Source of the DNA: Pseudomonas sessilinigenes
GTDB lineage: Bacteria > Pseudomonadota > Gammaproteobacteria > Pseudomonadales > Pseudomonadaceae
Direction of reading: 5' to 3'
DNA length: 64,000 bases
NCBI RefSeq assembly: GCF_003850565.1
Contig: NZ_CP027706.1
Coordinates: forward strand, 5,704,001 to 5,768,000
Part shown: one piece after another, positions 50,381 to 59,217 of the stretch
Position numbering within the stretch: position 1 is the stretch's first letter
How the letters are laid out: each line of letters starts with the position of its first letter
Translations under genes and position numbers: made by a program
The notes under the pieces: model-generated
What the model saw: only the letters and a program-made list of their open reading frames with translations
Database searches by the model: none
Told to the model about the DNA's origin: nothing

Positions 50381-52006
50381 TCAAACCACGAAACGCGCGA
50401 CCATGGCGTTGAGGTCCACCGCCAGGCGCGACAGCTCATGGCTGGCGGCGCTGGTCTGCTGGGCCCCGGCCGTCGACTGGGTGGCCAGGTCACGGATGTT
50501 CACCAGGTTGCGATCCACCTCGCGTGATACCTGGGCCTGCTCCTCCGAGGCGCTGGCGATCACCAGGTTGCGTTCGTTGATCTGATTGATGGACTCGGCA
50601 ATCTGTTCCAAGGCCTCACCGGCGGCGCGGGCCAGCTCCAGGGTGCTCTGGCTGCGCTGGTTGCTCTGCTGCATGGACTCCACGGCCTGGCCCGTACCGT
50701 TCTGGATCCCGGCCACCATTTTCTCGATTTCCTGGGTCGACTGGGCCGTGCGATGGGCCAGGGCCCGTACCTCATCGGCCACCACGGCAAAACCACGCCC
50801 GGCCTCACCGGCCCGGGCGGCTTCGATTGCAGCGTTCAATGCCAGCAGGTTGGTCTGCTCGGCAATCGCGCGGATCACATCCAGCACCTTGCCGATGTCC
50901 CGCCCCTGGGTCGCCAGGCCCTCGATCATCACCGAAGTGCTCTGTACGTCATGGGCCATGGTCTGGATCGCATCGACGGTCTGCACCACCCGATCGCGAC
51001 CGTCACGGGCGGCCTGGGTCGATTGTTGCGAAGCCTCGGAAGTGGACACCGCGTTGCGCGCCACCTCCTCCACCGCGGCCGTCATCTCATTGACCGCCGT
51101 GGCGGCCTGCTCGATCTCGGAGTTTTGCTGCTGCACTCCGCGGGAGGCTTCCTCGGTGACCGCACTGAGTTGTTCCGAGGCCGAAGCCAGCTGGGTCGCC
51201 GAACCGGCGATCTGCTCGATGGTGCGGCGCAGGCTGGCCTGCATTTCGGCCAATGCCCGCAGCAGCCGCGCCGGTTCGTCCCGGCCATCGATCTCGATGC
51301 TCTGGCGCAGGTTGCCACCGGCGATCACTTCGGCGACGTTCAAGGCCTTGTTCAACGGGGTGACGATGCTGCGGGTCAGCAGCAGCGCCAGGACAATGGT
51401 CAATGCCGCGGCGATCAGCGCCACCACGACGATCCCGGCGATCGCACTGCTGTAATGCTCGCCGGCGGCCTTGGAGGCGGCAGTGGCATCGGCAGCGTTG
51501 ATGGCGATCAGCTGGTTCAGTTGCTCGCCCATCTGGTCGGTGCCGTCCTTGATCCGGGTGTTGATCAACTGGCGCATCTCATCGAGCTTGTCCTGGCGCG
51601 ACAGCTCGAGCATCTCCTTCTGTGCCTGCAGGTAGTTCTCCAGGGTGGTGGAGAAGGTCTTGTACAACGCCGCCTCCTGGGGCCCTGCCGGCAGCGCAGC
51701 GTAGCTGGCCTGGGCCTGGCGCACCTTGTCCACCAGCACGCCGATGCGCGTCTGGGCTTCGGCCAGGCCCGCCGGCTCACGGTTGACCAGCACCCGGAAC
51801 GAGAGGATCCGCAGGCGCAGGACGTTCTCCGTCAGGTTGCCGAGGAAACCGACGCTGGGTAGCTGGTTGCTCTCCATGTCGACCGACGCTTCGCGGATGA
51901 TCGACATGCGATTGACCGCAAACACCCCCAGCACGACGACCAGCAGGGCGATAAAGGCAAAACCGAGGAAAGCTCGAGGGGCGATATTCAGGTTACGCAG
52001 GGTCAT
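50381..52006 (-). CDS. Methyl-accepting chemotaxis protein
   Basis: The 541-residue receptor has an N-terminal membrane helix (about 11-32), a 4-helix-bundle periplasmic sensor (about 33-185), a second helix (about 190-212), a HAMP domain ([21 protein letters not shown]) and the signalling hairpin with [37 protein letters not shown]. No C-terminal CheR-binding pentapeptide is visible. The ligand is unknown; adjacency to an amino-acid transaminase hints at an amino acid. ATG at 52006 is preferred over an upstream extension. Confidence 0.92.
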   Translation of the reverse strand: MTLRNLNIAPRAFLGFAFIALLVVVLGVFAVNRMSIIREASVDMESNQLPSVGFLGNLTENVLRLRILSFRVLVNREPAGLAEAQTRIGVLVDKVRQAQASYAALPAGPQEAALYKTFSTTLENYLQAQKEMLELSRQDKLDEMRQLINTRIKDGTDQMGEQLNQLIAINAADATAASKAAGEHYSSAIAGIVVVALIAAALTIVLALLLTRSIVTPLNKALNVAEVIAGGNLRQSIEIDGRDEPARLLRALAEMQASLRRTIEQIAGSATQLASASEQLSAVTEEASRGVQQQNSEIEQAATAVNEMTAAVEEVARNAVSTSEASQQSTQAARDGRDRVVQTVDAIQTMAHDVQSTSVMIEGLATQGRDIGKVLDVIRAIAEQTNLLALNAAIEAARAGEAGRGFAVVADEVRALAHRTAQSTQEIEKMVAGIQNGTGQAVESMQQSNQRSQSTLELARAAGEALEQIAESINQINERNLVIASASEEQAQVSREVDRNLVNIRDLATQSTAGAQQTSAASHELSRLAVDLNAMVARFVV

Positions 52007-52408
52007 AGGGCGACTCTCGAAGGAGAACGGGGTGATGTGCATCCATGCCATTGGACCACCGGTGCATCAGGGGCTGTACCGGCGAGGAACACTGCGGCGC
52101 CAACGTCCGTGGGCCTATTGTGGATATCGGCCGGAGTTGCGCTTTCATATGGCTGATTTGCAAAAAAAATCCTGAAAATGACCCATGATTCAGGACGACA
52201 ACGACATAACGTGAAGTGAATCGATAAAGCACCGACAACCCGTCTAGGTGCAGGCCAAAAAACGCTGCTCAAGCGTTTTTGCCCCGGTTCGCGGCAGTTC
52301 CCGGCAACCCCATGGAAAGTGCAAGCCGTTCACCGAAAAAGCCATTTCTCCCCTACCCGCCGCTGCCCATCATGGTCCCGGTCAATAAAAACAACGCCGA
52401 GACTGGAT
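52007..52408. promoter_or_regulatory. 402-bp divergent region between the chemoreceptor and hpaB
   Basis: No gene was found. It must hold both promoters. A perfect inverted repeat TCCTGAA / TTCAGGA with a 12-bp spacer lies at 52170-52195, next to an A-run, and could be an operator. The hpaB leader ends with AATAAAAACAAC, a CA-type motif at 52384-52391. Confidence 0.45.
52384..52391 (+). promoter_or_regulatory. A-rich CA-type motif before hpaB
   Basis: AATAAAAA fits AAnAAnAA and lies 18-25 bp before the hpaB ATG, the expected place for Hfq-Crc repression. Confidence 0.4.
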
Positions 52409-53971
52409 ATGAAACCCGAAGACTTTCGTGCCTCCCCCGATCGCCCGCTGACCGGTGCCGAATACCTGGCCAGCCTGCGCGACGACCGTGAAATCTATAT
52501 CTATGGCGACCGGGTCAAGGACGTCACCACCCACCCGGCCTTTCGCAACTCGGCCGCGTCCATGGCCCGCCTGTACGATGCCCTGCACGACCCGGCCACC
52601 CACGAGCAACTGTGCTGGCCCACCGACACCGGCAATGCTGGCTACACCCACAAGTTCTTCCGTTCGGCCAGGAGCCCCGACGAGTTGCGCCAGCAACGCG
52701 ACGCCATCGCCGACTGGTCGCGCCTGACCTACGGCTGGATGGGCCGCAGCCCCGACTACAAGGCGGCCTTCGGCAGCGTGCTGGGGGCCAACGCCGAGTT
52801 CTACGGGCCCTTCGCCGACAACGCGCGGACCTGGTACAAGCGCATCCAGGAGGCCTGCCTCTACCTCAACCACGCCATCGTCAACCCGCCCATCGACCGC
52901 GACAAACCGGTGGACCAGGTCAAGGATGTGTTCATCTCGGTGGACGAGGAAGTCGAAGGCGGGATCATCGTCAGCGGCGCCAAGGTGGTGGCCACCAACT
53001 CGGCGCTGACCCACTACAACTTCGTCGGCCAGGGCTCGGCCCAGTTGCTGGGGGACAACACCGATTTCGCCCTGATGTTCATCGCGCCGATGAACACCCG
53101 GGGCATGAAGCTGATCTGCCGCCCCTCCTACGAACTCCAGGCCGGCATGAGCGGTTCGCCCTTCGACTACCCGCTGTCCAGCCGCTTCGACGAGAACGAC
53201 GCGATCCTGATCATGGACAAGGTGTTCATCCCCTGGGAGAACGTGCTGATCTACCGCGACTTCGAGCGTTGCCGACAGTGGTTCCCCCAGGGCGGCTTCG
53301 GCCGGTTGTTCCCGATGCAGGGCTGTACCCGGCTGGCGGTCAAGCTGGACTTCATCAGTGGCCTGCTGGTCAAGGCCCTGCAATGCACCGGTGCCCTGGA
53401 GTTTCGCGGGGTCCAGGCCCAGGTCGGCGAGGTGGTGGCCTGGCGCAACCTGTTCTGGTCCCTGACCGACGCCATGCACGGCAATGCCAGCGAGTGGCAA
53501 AACGGCGTCTACCTGCCCAGCGCCCAGGCCCTGCAGGCCTACCGGGTGCTGGCGCCCCAGGCCTATACCGAGATCAAGAAGATCATCGAGCAGGTGGTGG
53601 CCAGCGGCCTGATCTACCTGCCCTCCGGTTCCCGGGACCTCAAGGACCCCGTGCTCAACCAGTACCTGGGCACCTATTGCCGCGGTTCGGGAGGCATGGG
53701 TCACGAGGAGCGGATCAAGATCCTCAAGCTGTTGTGGGATGCCATCGGCACCGAGTTCGGCGGCCGCCACGAGCTGTACGAGATCAACTACGCCGGCAGC
53801 CAGGACGAGATCCGCATGCAGTGCCTGCGCCACGCCCAGGCCAGCGGCTCGATGCAAGCCATGACCGCCCTGGTGGACAAGTGCCTGAGCGACTACGACC
53901 TCAATGGCTGGACCGTGCCGCACCTGAGCAACCCCGACGACATCAACATGCTCGACCGCATCCGCCAGTAG
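52409..53971 (+). CDS. hpaB: 4-Hydroxyphenylacetate 3-monooxygenase, oxygenase component HpaB
   Basis: The 520-residue FADH2-dependent phenol ortho-hydroxylase matches E. coli HpaB in length and at both ends (MKPEDFRAS; DGWTVPHLSNPDDINMLD). Internal blocks include YGDRVKDVTTHPAFRN, LTYGWMGRSPDYKAAF and YPLSSRFDENDAILIMD. It turns 4-hydroxyphenylacetate and many other para-substituted phenols into catechols, using reduced FAD from HpaC 54 bp downstream. The remaining homoprotocatechuate genes are not in the window, so here it may serve another phenol. It starts an operon-like run. Confidence 0.93.
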   Translation: MKPEDFRASPDRPLTGAEYLASLRDDREIYIYGDRVKDVTTHPAFRNSAASMARLYDALHDPATHEQLCWPTDTGNAGYTHKFFRSARSPDELRQQRDAIADWSRLTYGWMGRSPDYKAAFGSVLGANAEFYGPFADNARTWYKRIQEACLYLNHAIVNPPIDRDKPVDQVKDVFISVDEEVEGGIIVSGAKVVATNSALTHYNFVGQGSAQLLGDNTDFALMFIAPMNTRGMKLICRPSYELQAGMSGSPFDYPLSSRFDENDAILIMDKVFIPWENVLIYRDFERCRQWFPQGGFGRLFPMQGCTRLAVKLDFISGLLVKALQCTGALEFRGVQAQVGEVVAWRNLFWSLTDAMHGNASEWQNGVYLPSAQALQAYRVLAPQAYTEIKKIIEQVVASGLIYLPSGSRDLKDPVLNQYLGTYCRGSGGMGHEERIKILKLLWDAIGTEFGGRHELYEINYAGSQDEIRMQCLRHAQASGSMQAMTALVDKCLSDYDLNGWTVPHLSNPDDINMLDRIRQ

Positions 53972-54025
53972 TCGTGTGCAGCGAGGGCCACGAGCCCTCG
54001 CCACCCAGGCCTTCGGAGAACCCTC

Positions 54026-54538
54026 ATGTCCGTACTCGACCCCAAGCAACTCGCCTTTCGCAACGCCATGGCGCACATGACCGCAGCGGTCAACGTCATC
54101 ACCAGCAATGGCCCGGCCGGCCGTTGCGGCATCACCGCCACGGCGGTGTGCTCGATCACCGACAGCCCGCCGACGCTGATGGTCTGCGTCAACCGCAACA
54201 GCGCCCTGAACCCGGTGTTCAAGGGCAATGGCCGGCTGTGCGTGAACATCCTCAGCGGCGCCCATGAAGACCTGGCCCGGCACTTCGCCGGCATGACCGG
54301 CGTAGCCATGGACCAGCGCTTCGGCCTGCACCCCTGGCGCGACGGCCTGCAGGCCCTGCCGGTGCTGGAGGATGCCCTGGCCAGCCTGCAGGGACGGATC
54401 ACCGAGGTCCAGGAAATCGGCACCCACTCGCTGATGCTGGTGGAGCTGGACGAGATCAGCGTGCAGGAGCGCGGTGATTCGCTGGTGTACTTCAGCCGCA
54501 GCTTCCACCGCCTACCCCGGCCCTGCCAGGCCGCCTGA
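54026..54538 (+). CDS. hpaC: Flavin reductase component HpaC
   Basis: This 170-residue flavin:NADH reductase has exactly the length of E. coli HpaC. It contains FRNAMAHMTAAVNVITSNGPAGRCGITATAVCSITDSPPTLMVC (flavin-binding block) and NPVFKGNGRLCVNIL, then RHFAGMTGVAMDQRFGL. It supplies FADH2 to HpaB by diffusion. CGGAG precedes the ATG. Confidence 0.92.
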   Translation: MSVLDPKQLAFRNAMAHMTAAVNVITSNGPAGRCGITATAVCSITDSPPTLMVCVNRNSALNPVFKGNGRLCVNILSGAHEDLARHFAGMTGVAMDQRFGLHPWRDGLQALPVLEDALASLQGRITEVQEIGTHSLMLVELDEISVQERGDSLVYFSRSFHRLPRPCQAA

Positions 54539-54676
54539 ACCCCGCCCTCCCGGCCCGGGCCCCGTGCCACCTCCTGCATTTGTAGGATGGCGGCCAGCGG
54601 TCCAGGCGCCGATACTCGACCCAGGCCCTGCCCACGCCTGCCCTGGCGTACCGGCCGTCGATCCTTCAGTGACGAA

Positions 54677-54687
54677 AACAATAACAA
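54677..54687 (+). promoter_or_regulatory. A-rich CA-type motif before the LuxR regulator
   Basis: AACAATAACAA contains two overlapping AAnAAnAA matches and lies 23-33 bp before the LuxR-family ATG. Confidence 0.45.
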
Positions 54688-54709
54688 CGTCGCCCCGAGG
54701 TACCGCGCC

Positions 54710-55687
54710 ATGAGTCGATCCCAGCCTCCTTCGCCCGGCCGCTTGCAGGCCTTCAGCGAACTGGTCCTGGCCTTGCAGCAACTGGCCCATAACAAGGACA
54801 TCGAACACCTGCACCAGCACGCCCTGGCCCGCATCGCCAGGTTGCTGCCCTTCGACAGCGCCTGGTGGGGCCGCTCGGCCCTGGTGGACGGCGTGCCGGA
54901 CGAACACAGCTGCTACCTGTACCGCCTGCCCCCCAGCTACCTGCCGGACTGGCAATCGATCCGCCATGTCGATGTCACCGTGAGCCGGGTTCACCAGGTA
55001 CCGGGCCGGTCGGTGATCGTCGACATGGCCGACCCGGACAACGGCGCCGGCCTGAACTGGCTGGGGCGCCTGTACAACATCGGCGAGCTGCTGTGCGTGG
55101 TGCACATCGATCCCCATACCCAGCTGAGCAGCCACCTGGCCCTGTACCGCCAACCCGGCGCAGCGCGTTTCACCACGGAGGATTGCGAGCTGCTGGACAA
55201 CCTGATGCTGCACCTGGTGGCGGCGGTCTCGGCCAACCAGATCCGCACCCTGGTGGCCACCCGCGAGCAACTCACCCGGCCGCGCAACCTGGCCCTGGCG
55301 GTCTGCGACCAGCGCGGCGTGTTGCACTGCGCCGAGAGTGGTTTCGTCGAACTGCTGCTCAACGAATGGCCGCACTGGAGCGGCCCGCAGCTGCCGCAAC
55401 CCTTGGAGCTGGGCAACTACGAAGGCAAGTGCCTGCAAGTGGAGTCCCAGGCGGTGGGCGACCTGTTCCTGCTGGCGGCTCGCAGTCGCACCTTGCTGCC
55501 CCAGCTCAGCCCCCGGGAAAACGAGGTCGCGCAGAGCTTCGGCGACGGCAAGACCTACAAGGAAGTGGCGCGCGACCTGGGCATGTCGCCCAACACCGTG
55601 CGACATCACATCCGCGCCATCTACAGCAAGCTCGGGGTCAAGGACAAGGCGCGCATCGCCCAACTGCTGCACGCCCCGCCCGACTGA
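54710..55687 (+). CDS. LuxR-type (GerE) transcriptional regulator of the catabolic island
   Basis: The 325-residue protein has a large N-terminal GAF-like half with no autoinducer-binding signature, and a C-terminal GerE helix-turn-helix (LSPRENEVAQSFGDGKTYKEVARDLGMSPNTVRHHIRAIYSKLGV). It is probably a one-component regulator sensing an aromatic substrate or metabolite. It lies between hpaC and the outer-membrane/transport genes on the same strand. The ATG at 54710 has GAGG 10 nt upstream. Confidence 0.82.
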   Translation: MSRSQPPSPGRLQAFSELVLALQQLAHNKDIEHLHQHALARIARLLPFDSAWWGRSALVDGVPDEHSCYLYRLPPSYLPDWQSIRHVDVTVSRVHQVPGRSVIVDMADPDNGAGLNWLGRLYNIGELLCVVHIDPHTQLSSHLALYRQPGAARFTTEDCELLDNLMLHLVAAVSANQIRTLVATREQLTRPRNLALAVCDQRGVLHCAESGFVELLLNEWPHWSGPQLPQPLELGNYEGKCLQVESQAVGDLFLLAARSRTLLPQLSPRENEVAQSFGDGKTYKEVARDLGMSPNTVRHHIRAIYSKLGVKDKARIAQLLHAPPD

Positions 55688-55793
55688 CCCTCGTCGCGCC
55701 TTCCCACGCTGATTCGCGCCGTCGCCTGTGACGGCCACGGGCAGCCTTTGCCCTGTTTCCAGTCCCTGCCGCCTGCCGGCAAGCCCTGCGCCG

Positions 55794-55801
55794 AACAACA
55801 A
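55794..55801 (+). promoter_or_regulatory. A-rich CA-type motif before the outer-membrane channel gene
   Basis: AACAACAA, with a further CAACAAG nearby, fits AAnAAnAA 24-31 bp before the ATG at 55825. Confidence 0.45.
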
Positions 55802-55824
55802 CGCCAACAAGAGACGCATCGCCC

Positions 55825-56697
55825 ATGACCAGGAACCTTATCCGTACCGCGCTTGCCGTGGCCAGCACCCTGGCCAGCCTGTCGCCCCAGGCCGCCGATC
55901 TCAACGCCCGGGACTTCTTCGCCGCCCCGGTGGGCACCAACCTGGGCGTGCTGTACCTACCCGCCACCCGCGCCGACAACTTCCATGGCCCCGCCGACAC
56001 CACCGGCAAGGCCGACCTGCGAGTCAATGCCATGGCCTATCGCCAGGTGTTCTTCAGCGACCTGTGCGGCACCCTGTGCACGCCGCAGTTCATCGTGCCC
56101 TTCGTCGACACCGATGCGCGCCTGCCGGGCGCCGCGGGCCGTAGTCGCCAGAGCGGTTTTGGCGATCCCCAGGTGGGCGGCACGCTGTTCTTCATCAACC
56201 AGCCGCAAAGCCGCACCTACAGCGGCTTGCTGACCCTGATCACGCTGCCGGTGGGCGAGTACCACAGCCGCGAGCCCGGGGTCTCGCCAGGGGCCAACCG
56301 CTGGGGCGCGACCTTCGTCTACAACTACACCCAGGGCCTGGGCGAGAAGTGGGTCCTGGAGGCCAACCTCGAAGCCCAGTTCTACGCCACCAACGATGAC
56401 TACCTGGGCAGCGACCTCAAGCAGGACCCGCTGTACCGCCTGCAAGCCTTCGCGTCCTACGACTTCACCCCCAGCACCTACGGCGCCCTGCGGCTGATCC
56501 AGGCCGATGGCGGCGAACTGCGCATCGACGACCGACGCATCGACGACACCCACCGGCGCTACACCCAGGTCGGATTCGAGCTGGGCCACTGGCTGGATTC
56601 GCGCAACCAACTGATGTTCAGCCTGTCGCGCAACGTCGCCACCGACAACGGTTTCGCCGGCACCGACGCCCTGTTGCGCCTGGTCCACGTGTTCTGA
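55825..56697 (+). CDS. Outer-membrane channel, MetA-pathway-of-phenol-degradation family
   Basis: The 290-residue protein has a signal peptide (MTRNLIRTALAVASTLASLSPQAAD) and a beta-barrel-like remainder with alternating aromatics, ending in VHVF (terminal Phe, as outer-membrane proteins require). Motifs such as GVLYLPATRADNFHG and GDPQVGGTLFFIN fit the SphA/phenol_MetA_deg family found in aromatic-degradation clusters. It likely lets hydrophobic or phenolic substrates cross the outer membrane. An MFS gene follows after 23 bp. Confidence 0.75.
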   Translation: MTRNLIRTALAVASTLASLSPQAADLNARDFFAAPVGTNLGVLYLPATRADNFHGPADTTGKADLRVNAMAYRQVFFSDLCGTLCTPQFIVPFVDTDARLPGAAGRSRQSGFGDPQVGGTLFFINQPQSRTYSGLLTLITLPVGEYHSREPGVSPGANRWGATFVYNYTQGLGEKWVLEANLEAQFYATNDDYLGSDLKQDPLYRLQAFASYDFTPSTYGALRLIQADGGELRIDDRRIDDTHRRYTQVGFELGHWLDSRNQLMFSLSRNVATDNGFAGTDALLRLVHVF

Positions 56698-56720
56698 CCC
56701 CCGTCCGAGGAAGCCCGTCC

Positions 56721-57887
56721 ATGCATAGTCACACCCCCGCCCTGAGCGACACCGCGCCATCTGCCCACCAACCCCTGGGGCTCCTGGCGGCGATCGTGCT
56801 GTTCGCCGCCATCACCCCCGCGGTGCTACTGATGGCCCCGGCCATCGCCGCGCAACTGGCCAGCCAGTGGCAACTGAGCCCAACCCAGATCGGCGACCTG
56901 TTCAGCGCCGAGCTGGGAGCCATGAGCCTGGCCACCCTGCCTGCCATCTGGTGGCTCAAGCACCTGGACTGGCGCCGCGCAGCCTTGTGCAGCGCCGTGC
57001 TGTTCATCGCCGCCAACCTGCTGTCGATGCTGGTCCATGACTATTGGCTGTTGCTGGTGGCGCGTTTTTGCAGCGCCCTGGCCGGCGGCTCGCTAATGAT
57101 CATCTGCCTGGCCAGCGCCGCTGCCAGCCCCAACCCCAGTCGCGCCTACGGCTTCTGGGTGATGGGCCAGCTGGTGCTGGGGGCCATTGGCCTGAGCCTG
57201 CTACCGCTGCTGTTCGAGCACTTCGGCCTCGGCGCCTGCTACCTGATCCTGGCGCTGCTGATGGTGCTCTGCCTGCCCCTGGCCCGGTGCTTTCCCGCCG
57301 GCGCCGAACAGTCACTGGACGCCGCCACGCCCGCCCCACCGATCTCCTGGTTCAAGGCCGGCCTGGGCATCCTCGGCATCCTCACCTTCTACATCAGCCT
57401 GAGCGGGGTCTGGACCTTCATCGGCGCCATTGGCAGCCAGGCCGGGCTCTCGGCCCAGGCCAGCGGCGACATCCTGGCCATCGCCACCCTGATGGGCATC
57501 GTCGGTGCCCTGTGCGCCACCTTGTTCGGCGACCGCCTGCCCGGCAGCGGCCTGCTGTGGCTGGGCTACGGCCTGATGGCCGGCTCGGTGCTGGTGCTGT
57601 ACGGCCAACCGCAACTGGCGCGCTTCGCCCTGGCGGCCCTGGTGTTCAAGTTCACCTGGACCTTCATCCTGCCCCTGGTGTTGGCGCGCATGGCGCAGAT
57701 GGATCGCAGCGGACGGTTGATGAACGCCTCCAACCTGGTGATCAGCGTCGGCCTGGCCATCGGCCCGGCCCTGGCCGGACGCCTGATCGAAAGCAGCGGC
57801 GGCTTCCACAGCCTGTTGCTGGCCGGCGCCGCCCTCACCCTGCTGTCCCTGGCCCTGGTCCTGGGCTGCCGCCCCACCCGCTCGTAA
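56721..57887 (+). CDS. MFS transporter of the catabolic island (1)
   Basis: The 388-residue protein has 12 hydrophobic helices typical of an MFS_1 carrier, starting with LLAAIVLFAAITPAVLLMAPAIAAQLASQWQLS. The helix 2-3 loop lacks the strict GxxxDRxGRR motif, reading IWWLKHLDWRRAALCSAV instead. It sits between the outer-membrane channel and the deacetylase-like gene, so uptake of the island substrate is the likely role; direction cannot be told from sequence. Confidence 0.8.
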   Translation: MHSHTPALSDTAPSAHQPLGLLAAIVLFAAITPAVLLMAPAIAAQLASQWQLSPTQIGDLFSAELGAMSLATLPAIWWLKHLDWRRAALCSAVLFIAANLLSMLVHDYWLLLVARFCSALAGGSLMIICLASAAASPNPSRAYGFWVMGQLVLGAIGLSLLPLLFEHFGLGACYLILALLMVLCLPLARCFPAGAEQSLDAATPAPPISWFKAGLGILGILTFYISLSGVWTFIGAIGSQAGLSAQASGDILAIATLMGIVGALCATLFGDRLPGSGLLWLGYGLMAGSVLVLYGQPQLARFALAALVFKFTWTFILPLVLARMAQMDRSGRLMNASNLVISVGLAIGPALAGRLIESSGGFHSLLLAGAALTLLSLALVLGCRPTRS

Positions 57888-57914
57888 CCGTTTTCTTGAA
57901 CGATGGATGTCACC

Positions 57915-59036
57915 ATGACCTGCAAAACCGCGTTTTTCTTCGATGAGCTGTGCCTGTGGCACAGCGCCAGCCCCCACAGCCTGACCCTGCCGGTAGGCGG
58001 TTGGGTGCAGCCACCGGCAGCCGCCGGACATGCCGAGTCGCCGGAAACCAAGCGCCGGCTGAAGAGCCTGATGGATGTCAGCGGGCTGACTCGGCAACTG
58101 CAACTGCGCAGCGCCGAACCGGCCAGCGACCAGGACCTGCTGCGGGTCCATGGCGCCGCCTACCTGCAGCGCTTCAAGGCCCTGAGCGATACCGGCGGCG
58201 GTGACCTGGGCGACCAGGCGCCAGTAGGGCCCGGCAGCTATGAAATCGCCAAATTGTCTGCCGGGCTGGCCATCGCCGCGGTGGATGCGGTGCTCAGCGG
58301 CGAGGCTGACAACGCCTACGCCCTGTCCCGGCCACCGGGGCACCACTGCCTGGCCGACCAGGCCATGGGGTTCTGCTTCCTGGCCAACATCGCCATCGCC
58401 ATCGAGGCGGCCAAGGCCCGCCACGGCCTGGGCAAAGTAGCGGTGATCGACTGGGACGTGCACCACGGCAACGGCACCCAGGCGATCTTCGAGGAGCGCG
58501 CCGACGTACTGACCCTGTCCCTGCACCAGGACGGCTGCTTCCCGGCCGGCTACGGCGGCGAGCAAGACCGTGGGCGCGGCCCGGGCCTGGGCTACAACAT
58601 CAACGTTCCGCTGCTGCCCGGCGGCGGGCACGACGCCTACCTGCAAGCCATGCAGCGCATCGTGGTGCCGGCGCTGGAGCGCTTCGAGCCGCAACTGATC
58701 ATCGTCGCCTGCGGCTACGACGCCAACGCTGTGGACCCGCTGGCGCGGATGCTGTTGCACAGCGACTCGTTCCGCGAGATGACCCAGTGCCTGCGCGACA
58801 CCGCCGCGCGCCTGTGTGGCGGGCGCCTGGTGCTGGTGCATGAAGGCGGCTACTCCGAGGCCTATGTGCCGTTCTGTGGCCTGGCGACCCTGGAGGCACT
58901 GTCAGGCATCCGCACTGCGGTCACCGACCCGATGCTGGAGTTCGTGCGCCTGCAGCAGCCCAAGGAACCGGTGCTGGCCCTGCAACGCCAGCTGCTGGAG
59001 CGCCAGGCCCAGGCGCTGGAGGCTTTCGCGCCCTGA
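57915..59036 (+). CDS. Class II histone-deacetylase-like amidohydrolase
   Basis: The 373-residue zinc hydrolase is close in layout to the bacterial HDAC-like amidohydrolase FB188. Catalytic pieces are all present: tandem His in SRPPGHHC, zinc ligands in DWDVHHGNG and CGYDAN, and the transition-state Tyr in EGGYSEAYVPFCG. Such enzymes remove acyl groups from amines (acetylpolyamines, N-acyl substrates). In this setting it may deacylate an aromatic amide or ester. ATG at 57903 is also in frame; 57915 gives the usual family N-terminus. It ends beside a MITE-like element. Confidence 0.87.
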   Translation: MTCKTAFFFDELCLWHSASPHSLTLPVGGWVQPPAAAGHAESPETKRRLKSLMDVSGLTRQLQLRSAEPASDQDLLRVHGAAYLQRFKALSDTGGGDLGDQAPVGPGSYEIAKLSAGLAIAAVDAVLSGEADNAYALSRPPGHHCLADQAMGFCFLANIAIAIEAAKARHGLGKVAVIDWDVHHGNGTQAIFEERADVLTLSLHQDGCFPAGYGGEQDRGRGPGLGYNINVPLLPGGGHDAYLQAMQRIVVPALERFEPQLIIVACGYDANAVDPLARMLLHSDSFREMTQCLRDTAARLCGGRLVLVHEGGYSEAYVPFCGLATLEALSGIRTAVTDPMLEFVRLQQPKEPVLALQRQLLERQAQALEAFAP

Positions 59037-59059
59037 GCCCTGCGGCGCCCGGTCGCTCA

Positions 59060-59217
59060 AGGGCACCTCTAAAAACTACCTGCGTTGTCATCGCTGCGTT
59101 AAAACCGACTGGTGCGCCAGCCCGGTCAAAATGCTCATTGACCCCTTGTAAACTGCGCTTTTTCACCGGTTTTTGCCTTGCGCTGGCTGCCTCGCCTACG
59201 TTTTTTTAAGGCGCCCT
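59060..59217. mobile_element. MITE-like element between convergent genes
   Basis: The left end reads AGGGCACCTCTAAAAACTAC and the reverse complement of the right end reads AGGGCGCCTTAAAAAAACG, imperfect terminal inverted repeats of about 20-25 bp around a 158-bp non-coding core. The right end touches the stop codon of the AraC gene. There is no transposase inside, so it would be a non-autonomous element. AT-rich runs contrast with the flanks. Confidence 0.5.

Noticed and set aside
52382..54508. 708-codon minus-strand frame opposite hpaBC
   Set aside because: hpaB and hpaC match their families over their full lengths; the opposite frame has no recognisable domain.
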